Assembly (NCBI RefSeq): GCF_945869175.1
Contig: NZ_CAMBNZ010000007.1
Location: 1-58,013, forward strand
Direction of reading: 5' to 3'
Length of the DNA stretch: 58,013 nucleotides
Source of the DNA: Limnohabitans sp. Rim8
Lineage (GTDB): Bacteria; Pseudomonadota; Gammaproteobacteria; Burkholderiales; Burkholderiaceae_C
The notes beneath the pieces are model-generated. The model searched no databases, was not told where the DNA came from, and saw nothing but the letters and a program-made list of their open reading frames with translations. A program made the position numbers and the translations under genes. Positions 8,484-17,353 of the stretch are shown piece after piece; within the stretch, counting starts at the first letter, position 1, and every line of letters starts with the position of its first letter.

Positions 8484-9167
8484 ATGGATTCTTTGATCGC
8501 CCAGAACCTCGCCCAGGTTCACACCGACATCGCGGCCGCTTGTGAAGCTGCAGGTCGCTTGGCCGACAGCGTGCAGTTGCTGGCGGTCTCCAAAACCTGG
8601 GGGCCTGAAGCGGTTCGCGCGGCCCATGCCGCAGGGCAGACCGCCTTTGGTGAAAACTACATCCAAGAAGCGGTGGAAAAAATGGCGGCCCTGCGCGATT
8701 TACCGCTGCAGTGGCATTGCATAGGCCCCATCCAGAGCAACAAGACCAAATTGGTGGCCGAGCACTTTGACTGGGTCCACAGCATCGACCGCCTCAAAAT
8801 CGCGCAGCGCCTGTCCGAGCAGCGCCCCCCCACGCTGGCGCCCTTGCAGGTGTGCATTCAGGTCAATGTGGACGGTGGCTCCACCAAGTCGGGCGTCAGC
8901 CCACCAGAGTTGCCCGCGCTGGCGCAGGCCGTGGCCGCTTTGCCGCACTTGCAACTGCGGGGCCTGATGACCATTCCCGAGCCCGCCGAGACCGAGGCGC
9001 AGATGCGGGCGGTCCACGCCAAGGCCAAGGCCTTGTTCGAATCGTTGCGCCAGCAAGGCCTGCCTTTGGACACCTTGTCCATGGGCATGAGCGCCGACTT
9101 GGCCCCCGCCATCGCCCAGGGCAGCACCCTGGTGCGGTTGGGGACAGCGATTTTTGGCAAACGCTGA
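8484..9167 (+). CDS. YggS family pyridoxal phosphate homeostasis protein
   Basis: The 227-residue protein is a PLP-binding TIM barrel of the YggS/PROSC family. The PLP lysine is K37 in LLAVSKT. The conserved FGENYIQEA, LQWHCIGPIQSNK and SMGMSADL motifs follow at the usual places. The protein buffers free PLP and affects amino-acid homeostasis. It stands alone, 113 bases from the divergent dehydrogenase start. Confidence 0.94.
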   Translation: MDSLIAQNLAQVHTDIAAACEAAGRLADSVQLLAVSKTWGPEAVRAAHAAGQTAFGENYIQEAVEKMAALRDLPLQWHCIGPIQSNKTKLVAEHFDWVHSIDRLKIAQRLSEQRPPTLAPLQVCIQVNVDGGSTKSGVSPPELPALAQAVAALPHLQLRGLMTIPEPAETEAQMRAVHAKAKALFESLRQQGLPLDTLSMGMSADLAPAIAQGSTLVRLGTAIFGKR

Positions 9168-9199
9168 AGGCGCCAGAAGACCGCCCCAAAGTCACCAAC

Positions 9200-9226
9200 C
9201 ATCGCCCTGAGGGCGGGGCTCCTACA
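9200..9226. repeat. REP-like palindrome at the asparaginase 3' end
   Basis: Read on the minus strand the element is TGTAGGAGCCCCG followed by CCCTCAGGGCGATG, with an inner CGCCC/GGGCG stem. Its layout is like the TGTGGGAGC...GCGATG REP elements of pseudomonads and relatives. The TAG stop codon of the asparaginase (9222-9224) is the TAG of TGTAGGAG, so the repeat supplies the gene's stop. Confidence 0.55.
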
Positions 9227-10229
9227 CATACCGCAGCTGGAACACGCAGCGCCGCTCGCCCACCGGCATGCCCGCCACATTGAGCAGCGCTTGCGCACGC
9301 CAAGGGGCGAGTTCTTGACGCTGAGCCTCATCAAGCCAGCCCAGTTGGTCCAGCGCACAGGCGGTGGCGGCAAACAGCGCGGCCTTGTTGCCGTCCATGA
9401 TCTTGATGGCCAAGGCTTGCCCACGCGAGCGACTGGCCACCACCTGCACGCCATCCGCGCCCACCTTGGTGACCCAATCGCCCCGACTGGCCCGCATGAA
9501 GTCGGCGTCGTTGCGACCGGTGCCCGAGACCAGTTCGGGGTAGGTGCTCATGGCCTCGCCGAGCCGTTGCAGGCTGGCACCGTAAAGGCCGTCCGACTCG
9601 GGCTTGGCCAAGCGCGCATAGCAGCGGGCTAGGCGAGACAAGGGCATGGCGTAGTTGGGGGCCGAACAGCCATCGATCCCCAGGGCCAGCTCCTCTTCAC
9701 CCAAGCCGGCCAAGTGCGCCACAGCCTGGCGAATGTGTTGCTGCAGCGGGTGGTCCACCTCGGTGTATCGGTCGGTGGGCAGTCCGTGCTGCACGCAGTA
9801 GGCCAAAAAGCCGCTGTGCTTGCCGCTGCAGTTGTGGTGCCTTTCGTCGTAGGCAAAGCCTTCGGGCATGGGCTGGTCGAAAAAAGTGAAGCGGTAGGGC
9901 ACATGGCAGCCGCAACGCATTTGGCCTGTGCTGCTGCCGCTTTTGCGCAGGATGGAGGTGACCTGCTCGACGTGCATCTCTTCGCCGTTGTGGCTGGCGC
10001 ACATCAGGGCCAGTTCGCTGGGCGTGAAGCCGAAATGCGCCACCCCGCCCGATTGCACCAGTGGCAGTGCTTGCATCGCCTTGAGGGTGGAGCGGGTGAA
10101 GCACAGCCAGTGGGGGTTGCCCACTTGCGCCAGCACGCGCCCTTCGGTGTCGGTCACGGCCAGCGCGCCCATGTGCACGCATTCCTGGATGCCATTTCGG
10201 GTCAGCTCAATCAGGGGCTCAAAGTTCAT
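9222..10229 (-). CDS. Asparaginase, rhizobial (AnsA/L-asparaginase II) type
   Basis: The 335-residue protein belongs to the asparaginase family typified by the Rhizobium etli enzymes, unrelated in fold to E. coli AnsA/AnsB. The key positions are present: an SxxK pair S47/K50, the zinc-linked C134 and K137 in HNCSGKHSG and C188 in GIDGCSAPNY. They match C135, K138 and C189 of the inducible R. etli enzyme. It would hydrolyse asparagine to aspartate and ammonia in the cytoplasm. No transporter or regulator is adjacent. Confidence 0.87.
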   Translation of the reverse strand: MNFEPLIELTRNGIQECVHMGALAVTDTEGRVLAQVGNPHWLCFTRSTLKAMQALPLVQSGGVAHFGFTPSELALMCASHNGEEMHVEQVTSILRKSGSSTGQMRCGCHVPYRFTFFDQPMPEGFAYDERHHNCSGKHSGFLAYCVQHGLPTDRYTEVDHPLQQHIRQAVAHLAGLGEEELALGIDGCSAPNYAMPLSRLARCYARLAKPESDGLYGASLQRLGEAMSTYPELVSGTGRNDADFMRASRGDWVTKVGADGVQVVASRSRGQALAIKIMDGNKAALFAATACALDQLGWLDEAQRQELAPWRAQALLNVAGMPVGERRCVFQLRYV

Positions 10230-10317
10230 GGCGAAGGTTTGGGATGGTCAAAAAAGACAGTCTAAATTGTCCCGGACTTGACCGGGTGTCGCTTCAGCGC
10301 CCGCGCACAATGTTCGG

Positions 10318-12123
10318 ATGCAAAACATTCAATCTCCCCTTCAGGCGCAATTGGTGCAATGGCTGGTGGCTCCCGGTGCGGCCGTGGCCGCTGGCGACGT
10401 GCTGGTGATTCTGGAAGCCATGAAAATGGAACACGAAATCCGTGCAAGCGGTGCGGGGCGCGTGGGTGAGTTGTACTTTCAAGCCGGTGAAGCTGTCGCC
10501 GAGGGCGATGTCTTGGGCGTGCTGACCCCCTTGAACGAGGGTGTCTCGCAGCCTGTGGCTTCGCCTTCGAGCGTTGTGGCTTCTGTCCCTGCCCAGGCGC
10601 GCGCCGACCTGAAAAAACTGCAAGACCGCCTGGCCTTCACACAAGACGCGCAGCGCCCCGAAGCTGTGGCTAAGCGCCATGCCATGGGCATGCGCACCGC
10701 GCGAGAAAACATCGCCGATCTGTGTGATCCCGATTCCTTTGTCGAATACGGTGCCTTGGCCGTGGCCGCCCAAAGCCGCCGCCGCAGCGCGGACGACTTG
10801 ATGCGCAACACGCCTGCTGACGGCATGGTCACCGGCATCGGCTGCGTCAACGGTCAGCGTGTGGTGGTCATGGCCTATGACTTCACGGTGCTGGCGGGCA
10901 CACAAGGCATGCGCAACCACCAAAAAACCGACCGCATGCTGGGCGTGGCCTTGCACCACAAGCTGCCTGTGGTGTTGTTCGCAGAAGGCGGCGGGGGGCG
11001 TCCGGGTGATGTCGATGTGGCCATCGTGGCGGGCCTGAACCTGACGACATTTGCCGCCTTTGCCCGACTCAATGGCCGGGTGCCGGTGGTGGGGGTGGTG
11101 GCCGGGCGCTGTTTTGCGGGCAACGCCGCCTTGCTGGGCTGCTCAGACGTGATCATCGCCACGCGCGGCAGCAACATCGGCATGGGCGGCCCGGCCATGG
11201 TCGAGGGGGGTGGCCTTGGCGTCTTCAAGCCCGAGCAAATTGGCCCGAGCGAGATTCAGCACGCCAATGGCGTGATCGATGTGATGGTCGATGACGAGGT
11301 GCAAGCTGTGGCAGCGGCGCGGCATTATCTGTCTTTTTTCCAGGGCGAGGCGAAAACCTGGCAATCGCCTCCAGTCGATGCGCTGCGCCATGTGGTGCCC
11401 GAAAACCGCCTGCGCGTGTACGACACACAAGCGGCCATGCAGGGCATCGCTGACGAGGGCAGCCTGTTGCCGCTGCGCACGGGTTTTGGCGTGGGCATCC
11501 ACACTGCGCTGGCCCGCATCGCGGGCCGCCCGGTCGGGCTGATGGCCAACAACCCCCTGCACCTGGGCGGGGCGATCGACGCCGATGCGGCAGACAAAGC
11601 CGCCCGCTTCATGCAGTTGTGCAACGCGCATGGCTTCGCCCTGGTGAGCCTGGTGGACACGCCCGGCTTCATGGTGGGGCCTGACACCGAGGCCACTGCC
11701 CAAGTGCGCCATGTCTCGCGCATGTTTGTGGCGGCTGCGCACCTGAGGGTGCCGATGCTCAGCGTGGTGTTGCGCAAGGGCTATGGTTTGGGCGCGATGG
11801 CCATGACGGGCGGCGGCTTTCACGAAACCCTGACCACAGTGGCTTGGCCCACCGGCGAGTTTGGTGGCATGGGCCTTGAAGGCGCGGTGCGCCTGGGTTA
11901 CCGCAAAGAGCTGGAGGCCCTGCCCGAAGGCCCTGAGCGCGAAGCCTTGTTCAACCATCTGCTGGCGCAGCAATACGACAACGGCAGCGCCATCCACATG
12001 GCCGCTACGCTGGAAATTGACGCGGTGATCGATCCGGCCGCAACACGCGAATGGTTGGTGGCGGGCCTGGCAGCGGGGCGTGTCCAAGCCATCGGCGATG
12101 CGCTGCCCATCGACAGCTGGTGA
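10318..12123 (+). CDS. Biotinyl-domain / carboxyltransferase fusion protein
   Basis: The 601-residue protein begins with a biotin-attachment domain (about residues 1-72) carrying the biotinylation motif EAMKM with K36. A linker follows, then a crotonase-fold carboxyltransferase region with both halves: N-terminal GMRTARENIADLCD and FAEGGGGRPGD, C-terminal LVDTPGFMVGP and VVLRKGYGLGAMAMTGG. This resembles acyl-CoA or pyruvate-type carboxylase beta subunits, which move CO2 from biotin to an acyl acceptor. BCCP fused in front of the CT domain in one chain is unusual. No biotin carboxylase gene is next to it, so the partner must be elsewhere. Substrate not determined. Confidence 0.85.
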   Translation: MQNIQSPLQAQLVQWLVAPGAAVAAGDVLVILEAMKMEHEIRASGAGRVGELYFQAGEAVAEGDVLGVLTPLNEGVSQPVASPSSVVASVPAQARADLKKLQDRLAFTQDAQRPEAVAKRHAMGMRTARENIADLCDPDSFVEYGALAVAAQSRRRSADDLMRNTPADGMVTGIGCVNGQRVVVMAYDFTVLAGTQGMRNHQKTDRMLGVALHHKLPVVLFAEGGGGRPGDVDVAIVAGLNLTTFAAFARLNGRVPVVGVVAGRCFAGNAALLGCSDVIIATRGSNIGMGGPAMVEGGGLGVFKPEQIGPSEIQHANGVIDVMVDDEVQAVAAARHYLSFFQGEAKTWQSPPVDALRHVVPENRLRVYDTQAAMQGIADEGSLLPLRTGFGVGIHTALARIAGRPVGLMANNPLHLGGAIDADAADKAARFMQLCNAHGFALVSLVDTPGFMVGPDTEATAQVRHVSRMFVAAAHLRVPMLSVVLRKGYGLGAMAMTGGGFHETLTTVAWPTGEFGGMGLEGAVRLGYRKELEALPEGPEREALFNHLLAQQYDNGSAIHMAATLEIDAVIDPAATREWLVAGLAAGRVQAIGDALPIDSW

Positions 12124-12132
12124 GATCGCCGT

Positions 12133-12891
12133 TCAAGGCGCCACCGCGGCGCCTTCAATTTGGTGCCGTTTGAGCGCCGCTGCCACAAAGCCGCTGGCCT
12201 TCATGTCGGTCACAAAACGGCTGAGCACATCGTGGGCACTGGCTGGGCGGCTCTTGGGCAAGCCCATGGCCTGGTCAATGACCATGAACCGCCCCGGCAG
12301 CAGGCGCACACCGGGGGTGCTGCGTGCATCGAATTCCAGTTGCTGTTTGACGCCAGCGGCCACGTCGCAGGTGCCTGCCATGAAAAACGACACCACCTCG
12401 GGCGAGGTGGGGGCTCGGACCAATTGGGCTTGCTTGAGCTCGCGCGTGAGAAACAGGTCGTAGGCACTGCCCTTGCCCACCACCACGCGGTGCGTGGCAC
12501 GATCGACTTCGTCGTTGCCTTTCAGCGGCGAGTCTTGTCGCACCAGGTAGCTGCCTTCGATCTGAACGTAAGCTGAGGTGAAGGCGATGCCCTGCCCGCG
12601 TACCGGGTCGATGGCAAAAAACCCGACATCGGCCTTTTCTTGGGTGACGAGCTCGACCGATTGGCTTGCAGAGTTGACAGGGATCAGCGTCAGCGGCAGC
12701 TTCAATTGCGCAGCCAAGGCCTGCGCCAAATCGACCGACACGCCCACAGGGGCGCCTTGTGCGTCCTTGCGGGCCAGGATGGGATTGCCCAGGTTGATGA
12801 CCGCACGCAAGCTGCCGGTTGGGGCCAGGGCGCTGGCACTCAAGGCGATGCCCATCAAGCCGGTGCTCAAAACATTCAGGGATTGGTTCAT
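12133..12891 (-). CDS. Amino-acid-type ABC transporter substrate-binding protein (family 3)
   Basis: The 252-residue protein has a short signal sequence (hydrophobic stretch near residues 4-20) and the family 3 pattern: GVSVDLAQALAAQL near 51-64, then VELVTQEKADVGFFAIDPVRGQGIAFTS with typical spacing. It should bind a polar amino acid or related acid in the periplasm. GGAGA 6 bases before ATG 12891 supports this start; a longer frame to 12951 has no such site. There is no permease or ATPase beside it. It lies downstream of the fumarylacetoacetase gene on the same strand. Confidence 0.83.
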   Translation of the reverse strand: MNQSLNVLSTGLMGIALSASALAPTGSLRAVINLGNPILARKDAQGAPVGVSVDLAQALAAQLKLPLTLIPVNSASQSVELVTQEKADVGFFAIDPVRGQGIAFTSAYVQIEGSYLVRQDSPLKGNDEVDRATHRVVVGKGSAYDLFLTRELKQAQLVRAPTSPEVVSFFMAGTCDVAAGVKQQLEFDARSTPGVRLLPGRFMVIDQAMGLPKSRPASAHDVLSRFVTDMKASGFVAAALKRHQIEGAAVAP

Positions 12892-13032
12892 GAGAAGTCT
12901 CCGGGGGTGGACAAAGCGCCCGGCAGTTTCGCCGAACCAGGCTGTCCCCATCTTAGGAGCAGGGACAAACCGAGGTCAATTCGGGCTATAACGCAATTGA
13001 CTACCCAATTCACCTGCCTCGCTTGACGCTGT

Positions 13033-14349
13033 TCATGGGCGTGCGGGCAGCACCTTGCCCACACACTCGCCAAAACCGATCCGCGCTGCGCCTTCGCGCT
13101 CGCACCAACCGCGCAGCACCACGCTGTCGCCGTCTTCCAGCCAAGTGCGTTGCTCGCCGTTGGGCAGGACAATTGGGTTCTTGCCACCTGCGGTCAGCTC
13201 GATCAGAGCGCCTGCTTGGTCGAGTGTGGGGCCCGACAGGGTGCCGCTGCCCAAGAGGTCGCCCGGCTGCAGGTTGCAGCCGTTCACCGTGTGGTGCGTG
13301 AGCATTTGCGCCACCGTCCAGTAGGCGTGGCGGTAGGTGGTGCGGCAGATGCTGGCGTCAGGCTGTCCGGCTTCGCGCATTTTGGGGGTTTGCAGGCCCA
13401 CTTGCAGTTGGATGTCGAACGCGCCCTCGGCCCGGTTGGCCGCTGAATCCAGATAAGCCATGGGTTGAGGATCGCCCTCGGGCCGGGTAAAGGCAACGCG
13501 GTAAGGGGCCAGTGCTTCCAGGGTCACCACCCAGGGCGAGACCGTGGTGGCAAAGTTCTTGGACAGAAATGGGCCCAGCGGCTGGTATTCCCAAGCCTGG
13601 ATGTCGCGGGCCGACCAGTCGTTGAGCAAGCAGATGCCAAACACATGGTCTTCGGCACGGGTAATCGGCACCGGTTCGCCCAAGGCATTGCCGCTGCCGA
13701 CAAAGATGCCCAGCTCCAGCTCCAGGTCCAGCCGCTTGCAGGGCCCCAGCGACGGGGCATCCGCACCGGGTGGCAGGGTCTGACCGATCGGGCGGCGGAA
13801 CTGCTGGCCCGACACACCAATGCTGGACGCACGGCCGTGGTACCCAATGGGCACCCATTTGTAATTGGGCAGCAGCGGGTTGTCTGGGCGAAAGAGCTTG
13901 CCGATGTTGCTGGCGTGATGAACCGAGGTGTAGAAGTCGGTGTAGTCGCCAATCCGGGCGGGCACGTCGTAGGCCACTTCGGCTTGCGGGACGAGGCAAG
14001 CTTGCAGTGCGGCCTGTTCGGCTGCACCTTCGCGCAGGGCGCGAGACAGGGCCAGACGCAAGGCGCTCCAAGCCGAGGTGCCAAGCGCCATCAGCGCGTT
14101 GAGTTTGTCTTGCGCACCGGCTTGTGCTGCAGCCGCAGCCTCACCTGCCAAGACACCCGAATGGGCCACAGCCGCCAGGTCCACGATCTGGTCGCCAATG
14201 GCCACACCGCAGCGGAAAGCTTCGCCAGCGCCTGGGCGACGGAACACCGCGAAAGGCAGGTTTTGCAGCGGAAAGTCCGTGCCAGGGGTGTTGGCCGAAG
14301 CCATCCAGCTTTGAAGTGCGGGGTTGTGGGTTTCGTTGAGCATGGTCAT
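13033..14349 (-). CDS. fahA: Fumarylacetoacetase
   Basis: The 438-residue protein has the full-length fumarylacetoacetase architecture: a small N-terminal SH3-like domain (FPLQNLPFAVFRR) and a C-terminal hydrolase domain with DYTDFYTSVHHASNIGKLFR, PIGYHGRASS and LDLELELGIFVG carrying the metal-binding acidic residues. It splits fumarylacetoacetate to fumarate and acetoacetate, the last step of homogentisate breakdown. No homogentisate dioxygenase or maleylacetoacetate isomerase is in the window. Its neighbours are a VOC protein 10 bases upstream and an aromatic monooxygenase, so its substrate could be a related ring-cleavage product. Confidence 0.92.
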   Translation of the reverse strand: MTMLNETHNPALQSWMASANTPGTDFPLQNLPFAVFRRPGAGEAFRCGVAIGDQIVDLAAVAHSGVLAGEAAAAAQAGAQDKLNALMALGTSAWSALRLALSRALREGAAEQAALQACLVPQAEVAYDVPARIGDYTDFYTSVHHASNIGKLFRPDNPLLPNYKWVPIGYHGRASSIGVSGQQFRRPIGQTLPPGADAPSLGPCKRLDLELELGIFVGSGNALGEPVPITRAEDHVFGICLLNDWSARDIQAWEYQPLGPFLSKNFATTVSPWVVTLEALAPYRVAFTRPEGDPQPMAYLDSAANRAEGAFDIQLQVGLQTPKMREAGQPDASICRTTYRHAYWTVAQMLTHHTVNGCNLQPGDLLGSGTLSGPTLDQAGALIELTAGGKNPIVLPNGEQRTWLEDGDSVVLRGWCEREGAARIGFGECVGKVLPARP

Positions 14350-14359
14350 GCAACTGCTT

Positions 14360-14896
14360 TCAAGACGCCATGCTGCCGTCGTGCATCCACGCCGCGTGTT
14401 GAGGCGCACGCTTGGTTTGGCTCCATTCTTCGAGCATGTCCCACTTGACCTCGTCGAGCTTTTTCATCATTTCGGGCGTGCCGCAGTCGGCGGCCAGCTC
14501 GAGGCGGTGACCGCTGGGGTCAAAGAAATAAATGCTCTTGAAGATGGTGTGGTCGATGGGCCCCAGCACCTCGACCCCACCCGCCACCAGCTTGTCTTTG
14601 GCGGCCAGCAGGGTCTCCATCGAGTCCACTTTCAGCGCCAAGTGCTGCACCCAAGCGGGGGTGTTCTCGTCGCGGCCCATCTCGGGCTGGCTGGGCAACT
14701 CGAAGAAGGCCAGGACGTTGCCATGACCCGCATCCAGAAACACATGCATGTAGGGGTCAGGTGCTTTGGTGGAGGGCACTTCGTTTTCGGCGATGGCCAA
14801 CACGAACTTCATGTCGAGGTGCTTTTGGTACCACTCGACGGTTTCCTTGGCGTCTTTGCAACGGTAAGCGACGTGGTGAACAGATTGAACAAGCAT
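14360..14896 (-). CDS. VOC-family protein (glyoxalase / extradiol dioxygenase superfamily)
   Basis: The 178-residue protein has two beta-alpha-beta-beta-beta modules of the vicinal oxygen chelate fold. A possible facial metal triad is visible: H8 in VHHVAY, H85 in VQHLALKV and E133 in GHRLELAA. The spacing fits either a ring-opening dioxygenase or a lyase/isomerase. A C-terminal extension (about residues 140-178, Trp and Met rich) goes beyond the core fold. Position between a flavin aromatic hydroxylase and fumarylacetoacetase makes a role in ring cleavage plausible, but this is inference. Confidence 0.8.
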   Translation of the reverse strand: MLVQSVHHVAYRCKDAKETVEWYQKHLDMKFVLAIAENEVPSTKAPDPYMHVFLDAGHGNVLAFFELPSQPEMGRDENTPAWVQHLALKVDSMETLLAAKDKLVAGGVEVLGPIDHTIFKSIYFFDPSGHRLELAADCGTPEMMKKLDEVKWDMLEEWSQTKRAPQHAAWMHDGSMAS

Positions 14897-14924
14897 GGAA
14901 GTCTCCTGGTGAATGGGGGCGGGG

Positions 14925-15113
14925 TCAGAGGTCTTGTAAAGCGGTGCTGATGTGCTGCTGAAACAGGGTTTCGTCGGCCAAGGCGTTGGCGTTGAGCAAG
15001 GCGAGCTTGACGAGGAACAGCTGTGACTTGTCGTCCCCCGCTTGGTCTATGGCTGTGGCCAATGCGTCGTAAACGGTTTCAAGACCGTCGATCGTGAGGG
15101 CTTTGTGGGGCAT
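14925..15113 (-). CDS. DUF2783 small protein
   Basis: The 62-residue acidic, helical protein resembles the DUF2783 family, which is found next to FAD-dependent aromatic monooxygenases. AAGGAA 6 bases before ATG 15113 fixes the start; the longer frame to 15293 is only antisense to the monooxygenase end. It begins 10 bases after the monooxygenase stop. The role is unknown; a small subunit or stabilising partner of the hydroxylase would fit its constant position. Confidence 0.75.
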   Translation of the reverse strand: MPHKALTIDGLETVYDALATAIDQAGDDKSQLFLVKLALLNANALADETLFQQHISTALQDL

Positions 15114-15123
15114 GGTGATTTCC

Positions 15124-16824
15124 TTAGGACGGCAGCGCCGTGGCGAGGGCGGCTTGCAAGCGAGAGGCGTCCAGTGTGAGCCATCGCGCACAGATGTGCT
15201 GGTCAGGGCGCAGCAAATAAGCGCCGCCATTGGCGGGGACGCCGTAGCGCCCGCGCAGGTGGCCGTCGGTGTCGGGCAGGTGTTGGTTGGCACCTGTCAC
15301 CGGCTGGGCGGCCCCGACTGCGATGACCTTCAAAGGGAGCCCCTTGGCGCGTGCCGAGGCGATCACCGCTTGCAGATCGTCGGGCAGGTCGGTGTCGGTG
15401 AAATACAGCAGGTCAAAGCCGCCACCCAGGTGGTCGAGCAAAAAGTCCTCTTGGCCATTTCGCCATCCCAGGCGTACGTTTTGGGGTGGCGCTCCGTGGG
15501 CCGGGCCGCTCTTGAACAGGCTGTTGTCGTCGTTGGTGCTGTTGAGCATGGAGTGGGTGTACGCGTGTGGGCGCGAGGTGCGCCAGTGGTACAGCGGCCG
15601 CACAAAGTCTTGCGTGAGCGAGAGCGACAAGACCGCATCGCGCAGCAAGCGAAAGCCCCGGCTGGGCGGTGCCATGAAGCGGGTGCTCTTGCCGGCTTCG
15701 GTGATGATCTCTCGGGCTGCGCCCACGCGCTCGCTGCTGTGGTTGGTCAGCAGCTTTGGGCCTGCGAGGCCCTGGACCACAAAGGCCAGGTGCCAGCCCA
15801 GCGACTGCGCATCCTGAAAGGCGGTGTTGGCACCGCGCACACCAAAAATCGGCAGCAGGTGCGCGGCGTCACCGGTGAAAATGACACTGCCGTGCACGAA
15901 GTCGGGCAGCGTGAGCGTGCGGGCCGAGTAAACCGAGGACCAATCCATCACCCACTTCAAACCGGCATGGCCGATCATGGCCAGTTGGGCGTCGATGCGG
16001 GCCTGGAGCGATTCGGGGCGCAGCGCCTCTTCAGGCGTTTCGCCTGGGGGCAGTTGGTAGTCCATGCGCCAGATGCCGTTCGGTTCGCGGTGCATCAAGA
16101 TGGTGTTGCCGGGGTTCCACTCAGGGTCAAAAAAGGCCAGACGCTCGGTGGGCAATGGCAGGTCGATTTGGATGTCAGCGATCACGAAAAAGCCTTCGTA
16201 AGAAGCGCCTTCCATGGGCAAATTCATGGCGCTTCGGATGCCCGAACGCCCGCCGTCGGCAGCCACCACCCAGTCGCTTTCCAGGGCGTAAGGGCCCTCT
16301 GGCGTGTCGACTTCGAGCACGGCGTAGCCGTCTTGTTGATCGACCCGGGTGAGCTTGTTGCCCCAGCGGAAGTCGATCAGTGGGTGGGCATGGCAAGCGT
16401 CGTGCAGGTATTCCTCGAGAAACTGCTGCTGCACGTTGATGATCGGGAAAAACCGGTCATCGGTATCGTGGGGTGCCTCCATGCGGAACACACGTTGGCC
16501 CCGGTAAAACGAATTGCCAAAGCGCCAGGGCAGGCCACTGGCGGTCATGCGATCGGCCACGCCCACTTGTTGCAAGATTTCCATCGAGCGGCGTGTGAAG
16601 CAAATCGCGCGGCTGCCTTGAGAGAACTGCAGTTCGGCGCTCAGCACCACGCTGGGCACGCCGTGCCGGGCCAGCTCCAGTGCGGTGACCATGCCCGCTG
16701 GGCCAGCGCCGACGACCACGACTTTTTTCCGGTCTTGATGCGGGTGTACCGAGGCCAGCCAGGGCTTGAAAACTTCGTACTGGTAATAGATCGACGGGCG
16801 CGCTTGGGTGCTGGGGGTGTGCAT
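15124..16824 (-). CDS. FAD-dependent aromatic-ring monooxygenase (MhpA/PheA-like)
   Basis: The 566-residue protein is a flavoprotein hydroxylase: an N-terminal FAD motif VVVVGAGPAGM (G39, G41, G44), the GSRAICFTRRSMEIL segment, the central DGGRSGIRSAM motif and the FTGDAAHLLPIFGVRGAN motif that binds the FAD ribityl and pyrophosphate. A C-terminal thioredoxin-like tail (about residues 440-566) is typical of MhpA and phenol hydroxylase relatives. It uses NAD(P)H and O2 to hydroxylate a phenolic ring in the cytoplasm. The substrate is unknown. It lies 21 bases after marR and is probably co-transcribed with it, DUF2783, VOC and fahA. Confidence 0.87.
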   Translation of the reverse strand: MHTPSTQARPSIYYQYEVFKPWLASVHPHQDRKKVVVVGAGPAGMVTALELARHGVPSVVLSAELQFSQGSRAICFTRRSMEILQQVGVADRMTASGLPWRFGNSFYRGQRVFRMEAPHDTDDRFFPIINVQQQFLEEYLHDACHAHPLIDFRWGNKLTRVDQQDGYAVLEVDTPEGPYALESDWVVAADGGRSGIRSAMNLPMEGASYEGFFVIADIQIDLPLPTERLAFFDPEWNPGNTILMHREPNGIWRMDYQLPPGETPEEALRPESLQARIDAQLAMIGHAGLKWVMDWSSVYSARTLTLPDFVHGSVIFTGDAAHLLPIFGVRGANTAFQDAQSLGWHLAFVVQGLAGPKLLTNHSSERVGAAREIITEAGKSTRFMAPPSRGFRLLRDAVLSLSLTQDFVRPLYHWRTSRPHAYTHSMLNSTNDDNSLFKSGPAHGAPPQNVRLGWRNGQEDFLLDHLGGGFDLLYFTDTDLPDDLQAVIASARAKGLPLKVIAVGAAQPVTGANQHLPDTDGHLRGRYGVPANGGAYLLRPDQHICARWLTLDASRLQAALATALPS

Positions 16825-16845
16825 AGGGCTTGTGTGGGAGGTGAT

Positions 16846-17331
16846 TCAGCGTGGCCGGGCGTGGGCGATCAGGCGGTCAAACACCGTGCTCAAGGTGGCT
16901 TGTTCTTGCGCCGTCAGGCAGCCAAAAATTTGCTCGTTGCGTTGCGCAACCATGGCCATGGCGCGCTCGAAAACCTGGCGCCCAGAGGGTGTCAGGGTCA
17001 ACACCACGCCCCGGCCATCGCCCGGGTGGTCTTTTTTCAGCACCAAGGCCTGATCCACCAAGGCCTGTGCAGCGCGGCTGGCTTGGCCTTTGTTGAGGTT
17101 GGCTTTTTCGGCCAATTCTTTCACCGACAAAGGTTCAAACGTGCCAATCGTCGTCAGGCAGCGTCCGTCGCTCATCGACAAGCCCGTGTGCTCGGGGTAG
17201 GCCGATTGGCTGTCCGAGTCGGTCAGCTTGTGCAGCCGGTGCAGGCGGTAGGTGAGTGTGCGTTCCAGTGCTGCAGCGCTGGATGCAGCGCTTGGCGAGG
17301 GACCGCAAGGCAGAGGTTGGGGGGTGGACAT
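16846..17331 (-). CDS. MarR family transcriptional regulator
   Basis: The 161-residue protein is a winged-helix MarR regulator. The recognition region is LSVKELAEKANLNKGQASRAAQALVDQ (about residues 68-94), and the wing is VLKKDHPGDGRGVVLTLTP. MarR proteins of this kind repress aromatic-degradation operons and let go when a phenolic ligand binds. It is the first gene before the monooxygenase operon. A perfect inverted repeat overlapping its promoter (17365-17388) is the expected site of autoregulation. Confidence 0.9.
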   Translation of the reverse strand: MSTPQPLPCGPSPSAASSAAALERTLTYRLHRLHKLTDSDSQSAYPEHTGLSMSDGRCLTTIGTFEPLSVKELAEKANLNKGQASRAAQALVDQALVLKKDHPGDGRGVVLTLTPSGRQVFERAMAMVAQRNEQIFGCLTAQEQATLSTVFDRLIAHARPR

Positions 17332-17353
17332 GGGCCAAAAGGTGTTTTAGCCG

